Below are positions 9,489 through 14,313 of a DNA stretch of 14,313 nt, piece by piece. The stretch spans positions 1-14,313 of the forward strand of contig NCSJ02000605.1 of the NCBI GenBank assembly GCA_002812745.2, given 5' to 3'. Position 1 is the first letter of the stretch. Every line of letters starts with the position of its first letter. This DNA is from Scytalidium lignicola (taxonomy: Eukaryota > Ascomycota > Leotiomycetes). The notes under the pieces are model-generated. The model was not told the origin of the DNA, made no database searches, and saw only the letters and a program-made list of their open reading frames with translations. A program made the position numbers and the translations under genes.

Positions 9489-11873
9489 TTACCAATGTGG
9501 CAGCTCAATGTTACCTAACAGCCAGGCATCGCTGTCCGAATTCCAACCCCTGGAAAACCAGATTGCTAGCCCGCCAATGATTCCCACGCTGCTGACAACC
9601 TGTAAAGCAATCCACCCCCGCCTCTTCATATCCTCATTCAACTGGAGCAATCCAAGCGGATCATGAGGGTTGAGAGCGGTATTCAGGCCGCCGTTAGTGC
9701 GTCCGCTCTTACCTCCATATCCGTGACGGACCATAGCTCTAGAGAATGTGCCGCTCTTTCGGCGGGAATGAGAATGCGGGGTATATGTCTGGCATTGAGA
9801 AATTGGAACGATGGTACCATCTGCCACACATTCACCCAGTCGTTCCGTGAGCCAGACGGCGCGTTCATTGCGGGCTAGCTCTTCGTATCGGAGACGTTCG
9901 TTATGGAGACTTCGCTGCAGGTCAGCTGCCCAGTTGGCTAGTCGAATCTGTGCTAGACGTTCTTCGCGCTGAGTGTGGTCTGTTATTCTAGCAAGGGCAT
10001 ATGAGGTTGTTGTCCCAATTGGGGAAGTAAGACCACATGAAGAGGGAGAGGTGAGAGGTCTATAGAGGGCTTGTGGCTTCGATGCTGAGCTGGCATTATC
10101 TCGCCAGTCTATGAACTTCTTTGCGGCAGAGTGACGTAGCCAGGAGATGGTGTCCTGTTGAAAGATCTGCGCTACGAGTGGCTGCAGTTCTGAGTGTGCG
10201 AGTGGTTGGATGTAGTCTGGACTCATAAGGAGACTTGCATCCATCGTTTCATGGTCAGAAGTTGTGGCGGTGGATATTGCGTATGGGAGGGAAGTCTGAG
10301 CAGAAGGCTGTTGTGGATCTAATGCGGCGAGCTGGCAGATGTTAAATGGGCGGATACCGGCTCTTTCAAGTTCGCTTATTATTTGGGATTTTAGAGATGT
10401 TATCTGCTCAGGTGTGAGAGTGTCTGATTGTGCAATCAAGGGGATTACGTTGGTCAAGGGTGATAATCGACGGAGATATTCTAAGTCAACTGGTTTTAGT
10501 CCTGCAGATACATTAGCATCATTTACACTCTGTTAAAGTCTAGAAAGGCCTCACTTTGCATAATGACGTAGAAAACTACATCAACTTGGAAGCCGCCATT
10601 TCCGCTGAGCATGCTTATTGCGTCTGAATCGCTGAGTTGATCAGGTGACGCTATGCGACATAAGTTAGATTCAACATAGTTAAGGACAGGTGTAATTGCA
10701 TCAAGACACTATACTCGATTAGCAAATGCCTCAAATTTTATAGGTCAAAGATACACTCACAGATGTGGTATTTCCATATCCTGGGGTATCAACAAAGCAA
10801 AGGTTTCGTTCAAGGACCGAACCGCCCATACTCTTTCTTCTTCGAAGTACTTTACTCTCATCCAGGTCTGACCACCAAAATGGGTACGCCCGCGTACTAG
10901 CAAAAACCTCAGTGACTTGGGAAGTAGTTCGAACGTCAGACGACGCATTCTTCGACTTCGATTTGGAGTTCTTGCGCCGTAATTCTGAAAGAGGGCTTGA
11001 CGTTGCTGGTATGGGGTCAACATGAACGATGTCTTCGCATATTTGTACAATTGCTTTTATCAAGGATGTTTTACCGACTCCTATCTGGTGTTAGTAAATC
11101 ATTCTGTATTTGCAAGAGGGTGCCAACATAAACTTACCAGAGTCTCCAGCAACCAAGACTTTTAATCTACCCAAGTTTTTCCCATTCTCCGTAAATGGTC
11201 GTCGGCTAGGCATCTTAATACTCGGCATTACAAGCTGTGGAGCACTGCCACTATCGACCATATCTGCTCGTACTCCTCGTTCTTGATCTTCCTCTCCGCT
11301 CGAGGCAACAGCCTGACTTTCGAGATCATCCATGTATGAACCTGCAATCGAATTTCGTCCGGAATCTGGACTGCTAGTTATTGAGCCAGGAGCTGTAGAT
11401 CCGTAGTAAAGAGGCGTTAATGGGAGTGATGTCGATTGCTGAGACATGCGGCGCTGACGTGTCAGCGAAGGAGAAGCATTTCTGCTGGACATGGCGGATG
11501 ATTTTGGCGACAGGGATTCAGAAAGATTGTGTGTATCTTCTGCCGGTATTCCAGTATGAGTCATAATATTCTTCTTCCAGTTATGTCGAGCTCTTCGAAC
11601 TGTATCCTCCAGGTCGTCGCTATCTTGTGTGGTGGATGCTATGGTGGTCTCTAGACTCTCTACGCCATACGTGCTACCCTTTGGTGATTCACGGTGCTTG
11701 GATATGTTCGAGATCGTGGATTGTGATTCCTCCACTGTCTTCTCGTCCGCAATGAAATATGTCATCTGCGGGCATCCATGTTGATATGGAGCTCGGATAG
11801 GAGTCGTGTCGTTATCGGCGAAGCTCGCACTTCGCGACCGTTCCAGCACGTCATCACCAGGTAGAGGCCTCAT
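9489..11873 (-). CDS. Septin-like P-loop GTPase with C-terminal membrane anchor, four exons, 740 aa
   Basis: Minus-strand exons 11873-11138, 11080-10761, 10708-10555 and 10501-9489 join in frame; introns are 57, 52 and 53 nt (donors GTAAGT, GTGAGT, GTGAGG). Residues 1-235 are a Ser/Thr-rich, probably disordered extension. The G domain follows: P-loop GDSGVGKTS (243-251), switch/G3 DTPGYG (343-348), then LKPVDLEYLRRL and a G4-like AQSD at 427-430 followed by TLTPEQI. This order and spacing match septins (GxxxxGKS/T, DTPGFG, GLKPLD, AKAD). About 93 residues with a basic patch (RRKNSKSKSK) separate the P-loop from G3. Residues about 578-622 look like a charged coiled coil. A hydrophobic segment at about 699-720 is followed by a short tail ending LPHW, which suggests a single-pass membrane anchor. 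The ATG context CCACCATG is strong. Likely a septin-related GTPase of filamentous fungi; membrane location and function are inferred. It might instead be a group-5-type septin such as AspE. Confidence 0.9.
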
Positions 11874-12168
11874 GGTGGATAAGGAAAAAGAGAGATTGAG
11901 AAAGTGAGTATACCCCTAGAACGACAAGATCATATCATAATCAGAGGTGAATATATCTCCAGCCTTTCCTCATCAATGTGTAGTTTGGATATCAGATGAG
12001 GTCGCTGACGCCTGTCCCGATAGAGTAATCAAGTCATACCCCGCCGCCTATCAGTGGTCTGAGACCAGGATAGGCTAGCGTAATGAATCCACGTGCTCTC
12101 TAACAACGACGTTTTAAAACTTCACATTAACTAAAGTACGTCGGTCCTATGACCCCTTTACTACCTAC
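11874..12168. other. Upstream region of the septin-like gene
   Basis: Presumed promoter and leader of the minus-strand gene starting at 11873. On the minus strand the last bases before the ATG are pyrimidine-rich (CTCTCTTTTTCC) and then CCACC. I see no recognisable TATA box or other site. A GGTCCTATGACC imperfect palindrome lies at 12143-12154, near the edge of the adjacent repeat element. Confidence 0.5.
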
Positions 12169-12413
12169 GTACGGAGGAAGACTGCAAAAGTAATGTCTTC
12201 AGATGGCGCTAGCAACGCCACAATTTCCACGTCCGTTGAGCGGTCATAGAGTGTTACAGTGATTATAGTGCTGAAGCACACTATAATTATAGCATATTGT
12301 AGAGCACTGGTAGCCTAAAAATCTCTCATTATAGGGTACTTACAGCCTATGGCCATTTACGGAAAAGTGGCGTTTTTAGCGTAGGACATTACTTTTGAAG
12401 GCGACGTCCGTAC
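12169..12413. mobile_element. MITE-like non-autonomous element with about 50-bp imperfect terminal inverted repeats
   Basis: The left arm 12169-12221 and right arm 12367-12413 are inverted copies. Both start with GTACGGA, share AAAAGTAATGTC at exactly the same distance from the end (12186-12197 and 12385-12396), then CGCTA and AACGCCAC (12207-12211 and 12214-12221 against 12377-12381 and 12367-12374), with one indel of 6 nt. The interior of about 145 bp has no open frame and contains a second hairpin (12262-12287). Size, non-coding interior and TIRs fit a miniature inverted-repeat transposable element of a cut-and-paste DNA transposon. I could not define a target-site duplication, and the outermost bases are palindromic, so the exact ends are uncertain. 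Confidence 0.65.
12262..12287. repeat. Internal hairpin ATTATAGTG / CACTATAAT
   Basis: Nine-base perfect arms at 12262-12270 and 12279-12287 enclose CTGAAGCA. GTGC TGAA GCAC gives an alternative inner pairing. It lies near the middle of the MITE-like element. A secondary internal palindrome is common in elements that form a long foldback, and it may help define the family. Confidence 0.7.
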
Positions 12414-12435
12414 AGTACGATGACTTCATAAACCC

Positions 12436-12443
12436 CCGTACGG
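12436..12443. repeat. CCGTACGG palindrome outside the MITE-like element
   Basis: CCGTACGGAG at 12436-12445 matches the GTACGGAGG at the left terminus of the MITE-like element (12169-12177). A near match on the opposite orientation, CTCCGTACG, occurs at 12621-12629. These may be termini of a second, more decayed copy, with 12436-12629 as its interior. The motif is short, so this remains tentative. Confidence 0.35.
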
Positions 12444-12496
12444 AGCGTGCTGTATTACACGCAACAAACGCTTCTCATTTACAAACTACTCATAAA

Positions 12497-12755
12497 ATGA
12501 CTTTCGATATTTTGCAGATCTCACTCAGTATTGATTCTACCTTGGATAGTTCATCTCTAGTGTCCAGCGCTTGCACGTGATATCTATCAAGTTTCAAGAT
12601 TGGTGATTCCAGATGAAGTACTCCGTACGAAGGATCGATGGGCTTGTATCTCTGAAGAGAAATCCTGTTACAACGAGTTGACCGAGCTCCATAAGGACGA
12701 TTACCTTAAAGAACAGGTCGAAATTCGGAATTATACAGAGATTAAGACTCTGTAA
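12497..12755 (+). pseudogene. Frameshifted coding relic of unknown family
   Basis: Two adjoining open frames look like one protein broken by a single-frame shift near 12561-12577. The first runs from an ATG at 12497 (MTFDILQISLSIDSTLD) and ends at a stop at about 12580. The second is open from 12561 (ARDIYQVSRLVIPDEVLRTK) to a TAA at 12753-12755, passing through a charged, helix-like stretch (NELTELHKDDYLKEQVEIRN). Residue composition of the second part is far more protein-like than other frames nearby. No family is recognised. It could be a fragment of a transposon-encoded or degenerated accessory gene, or, less likely, an exon of an undetected spliced gene. Confidence 0.3.
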
Positions 12756-12910
12756 ATATCAAACCACCTAAATACCGCAAATTTTCGTATGTATTTCTCT
12801 CGCAATGTTAAAGTTGAAAGTTATATAGCGCTTTGTTTTTTCCCCTCCGAGGAACACGCAGAGTTGGTTCAATAAAAGCTAGGTGTACCCTCCGGCAATA
12901 TGTTCCTCCG

Positions 12911-12947
12911 AACCCGACCACACGACCCATCTCGGGCGAGTCGGGTT
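12911..12947. repeat. Inverted repeat AACCCGAC ... GTCGGGTT
   Basis: Eight-base perfect arms at 12911-12918 and 12940-12947 are separated by 21 nt, which itself contains a smaller CCC/GGG pairing. It is GC-rich relative to its surroundings. It may mark a repeat remnant; no coding or RNA function is visible. Confidence 0.45.
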
Positions 12948-13740
12948 GCCTCTCTTGGGCATTCTGCTCCGAGAGGTAGTCTTCCCGAACACTGATATTC
13001 ATATTTTTTCTCTTATCATAGCATAGATACTTAAATGTTGCTTTGTGCGTCACAGTAGAGCTCAAGATCCACTCATTCCTTCTTCATTGACTAATAAGCA
13101 TTAGCTTACTCTGCGTAATCGAGCACGATGAAACTGCACGAGAATCGTGGTAGGCTTGGAAGAAGCATCGGACATGGAGTATCAACATTGGCCGAGGCTT
13201 ATCTTGCCTAAGCTCTCATGGCATACGGATCTGCCTCCCACCATACCGAGCGTGATCTGCTTCCTAGGCTGGGCGGTCTTGGATACTCATCCACAACGTC
13301 CTGCACCAAGACGGCTCTGTAAGCGTGCCAATTGATCATTCATAGGTTTAGATAGTAGTGTACTTTTGGGCCAATACACAACAGACTTTGAGAGGTACGA
13401 GAGAAAATTAACGCCATTCATTCCGGATTCTATGCGGGGAGACATACAATCGTTCGTGCCTTTCAGTTGTTGAGCAGCAAGGCACGCAAGGCTAGCAGTT
13501 GAGACCTGTCACGGGGAGGCTTGGGACAGTGGGACAGAGTATGAGAGGTTCCCGGTATCAGACAGCTACGACCAAAGCAGTAACCATGGCCCGGAAAGTC
13601 TGCGCAAGAAGCAGTCGAAGCTAGCTAATTAACACTGTAATTCGATGGGGCTTTGGTTCTAAACAGACGGATCATGAAGTTCATCTAGCCAACCCTTCTT
13701 GCCAAGTCTGATGAAACCATTACCGCAGTTTTGCCGTGGA

Positions 13741-13759
13741 GACCGGAGTTAAGCCGGTC
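13741..13759. repeat. GACCGG / CCGGTC hairpin
   Basis: Six-base perfect arms separated by AGTTAAG in otherwise featureless DNA. It is short enough to occur by chance. It is listed because nothing else is visible nearby. Confidence 0.3.
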
Positions 13760-13896
13760 GTCTACCAGAACAAATGAAAGCGCCGCATTTCAGCCTGCAG
13801 GTTTATCCAGCCATTCACAGCCAGATATGGCTCTGAATTGCCCTCAACACACCCCTACCCACCCGCTGCACGTCGTCTGCACATCGTCTGGCTGAT

Positions 13897-14197
13897 CTAA
13901 TCCAGATCAGGCATAGCAATAGGTTCCACCGTACCATGCCTCTTTCGGACACGATGGCCAATCTCGTGCTCCCACTTGAACCAGGCTGTCTTCCTTTCCT
14001 GCTCTCTGGCTCCGGTAAGGCTGCTCGACCACACTCGTTTCCCGGTGTTCCGCGCCGAAGAAGCTGTGAATGAGAGGACAGTGTGAGCATTGGATACACA
14101 AATCGAGTATTGAATTGTCCTGGGTACGTAAGGGGGTGCAAGAAATGACTGGCTCACCCCATGCAAGCGAGCGAATTCTGCCACCCCAAAAAGGCAT
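13897..14197 (-). CDS. Possible small two-exon gene, 68 aa, basic protein of unknown function
   Basis: On the minus strand an ATG at 14197-14195 opens MPFWGGRIRSLAW. This runs to a consensus donor GTGAGC at 14157. After a 94-nt intron ending CATTCACAG (acceptor at 14064), the frame continues (14063-13897) as ASSARNTGKRVWSSS, then a charged segment with TAWFKWEHEIGHRVRKRHG, and ends PIAMPDLD before TAG. The total is 69 codons with correct phase across the join. The N terminus is Arg/Trp/Ser-rich with almost no acidic residues, which would fit a mitochondrial presequence, while the C terminus is highly charged. A TAA lies a few codons upstream in frame, so the ATG is a plausible true start, although an extra upstream exon outside the window is possible. 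No family is recognised. Support is from splice sites and composition only. Confidence 0.35.
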
Positions 14198-14216
14198 TTT
14201 CACATTGCTATTTTAT

Positions 14217-14237
14217 TACTACTACTACTACTACTAC
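14217..14237 (+). repeat. (TAC)7 trinucleotide microsatellite with decayed extension
   Basis: Seven perfect TAC units are followed by interrupted CTC/TAC/CAC units to about 14261. It lies just upstream of the possible small minus-strand gene, where it would read (GTA)n in the leader. Confidence 0.9.
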
Positions 14238-14313
14238 CTCTACTACTACCTCCACTACCACCCTGAAGGACCTCCCTTCCGGAGCCTCACTTTATTAATC
14301 CTTTCAGGCATTG

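Larger units (their letters stand above)
12756..13896. other. Intergenic or repeat-derived region, nothing firm
   Basis: About 1.1 kb without a supportable gene. 12808-13065 carries an 85-codon minus-strand frame with no recognisable domain and a TATATA sequence at its 3' side. An inverted repeat AACCCGAC/GTCGGGTT lies at 12911-12947, and a GACCGG/CCGGTC hairpin at 13741-13759. The short frames at 13147-13335 (+) are not convincing. The overall look is of unconstrained or decayed DNA. Confidence 0.5.

Noticed and set aside
9034..9495. 153-codon minus-strand frame just after the septin-like stop codon
   Set aside because: Composition is low-complexity and it overlaps the 3' end of the septin-like gene in another frame; most likely 3' UTR.
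13147..13335. 62-codon + strand frame
   Set aside because: No family resemblance, no splice context, and the alternative frames are equally open.
13815..14141. 108-codon minus-strand frame overlapping the possible small gene
   Set aside because: Uses a different frame of the second exon, needs readthrough of the putative intron, and its residues look less protein-like than the spliced 68-aa frame.

Overview
The window looks like nuclear DNA of a filamentous ascomycete (Pezizomycotina). The genes carry short introns of 52-214 nt with GTRNGT-type donors and CTAAY/CTGAC-like branch sites, leaders are pyrimidine-rich, and intergenic regions are long and rich in microsatellites. The protein sequences remind me of Leotiomycetes (Botrytis/Sclerotinia-type), but that placement is from memory and is an inference. 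Three single N bases (5421, 8388, 8673) suggest a draft assembly.

Layout. 1-2953 is mostly non-coding: simple repeats, palindromes and a cluster of TACAGTAC/GTACTGTA motifs. A very weak candidate first exon (154-198, minus) points off the left edge. 2954-5041 (+) is a six-exon gene for a TPR-type protein of about 500 aa with a 16-residue poly-Glu tract. 5042-6310 is its 3' region plus the leader of the next gene. 6311-8051 (+) is a four-exon gene for an NTF2 + RRM + RGG protein of the G3BP/Bre5/Nxt3 family (524 aa). 8052-9488 is the intergenic stretch between two convergent genes. 9489-11873 (-) is a four-exon gene for a 740-aa septin-like GTPase with a disordered N-terminal half and one C-terminal transmembrane segment. 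11874-14313 is repeat-derived or unresolved DNA. It holds a MITE-like element of about 245 bp (12169-12413), CCGTACGG palindromes, a frameshifted coding relic (12497-12755) and a possible small two-exon gene (14197-13897, minus).

Reconstruction. All three main genes were rebuilt by joining exons at consensus splice sites so that the reading frame and the family motifs stay continuous (ADEYL..GVDFEEAGEKWRAGD in the TPR gene; LHLFYGKRSQFVSG and NCAFVEY in the NTF2/RRM gene; GDSGVGKT, DTPGYG and LKPVDLEYLRRL in the septin-like gene). The genes do not form an obvious pathway. They look like ordinary, independently transcribed housekeeping or regulatory loci. I saw no CRISPR array, rRNA or convincing tRNA. 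The most unusual items are the membrane-anchored septin-like GTPase with a changed G4 motif, the MITE-like element with the decayed coding fragment beside it, and the tandem-acceptor last intron of the TPR gene.
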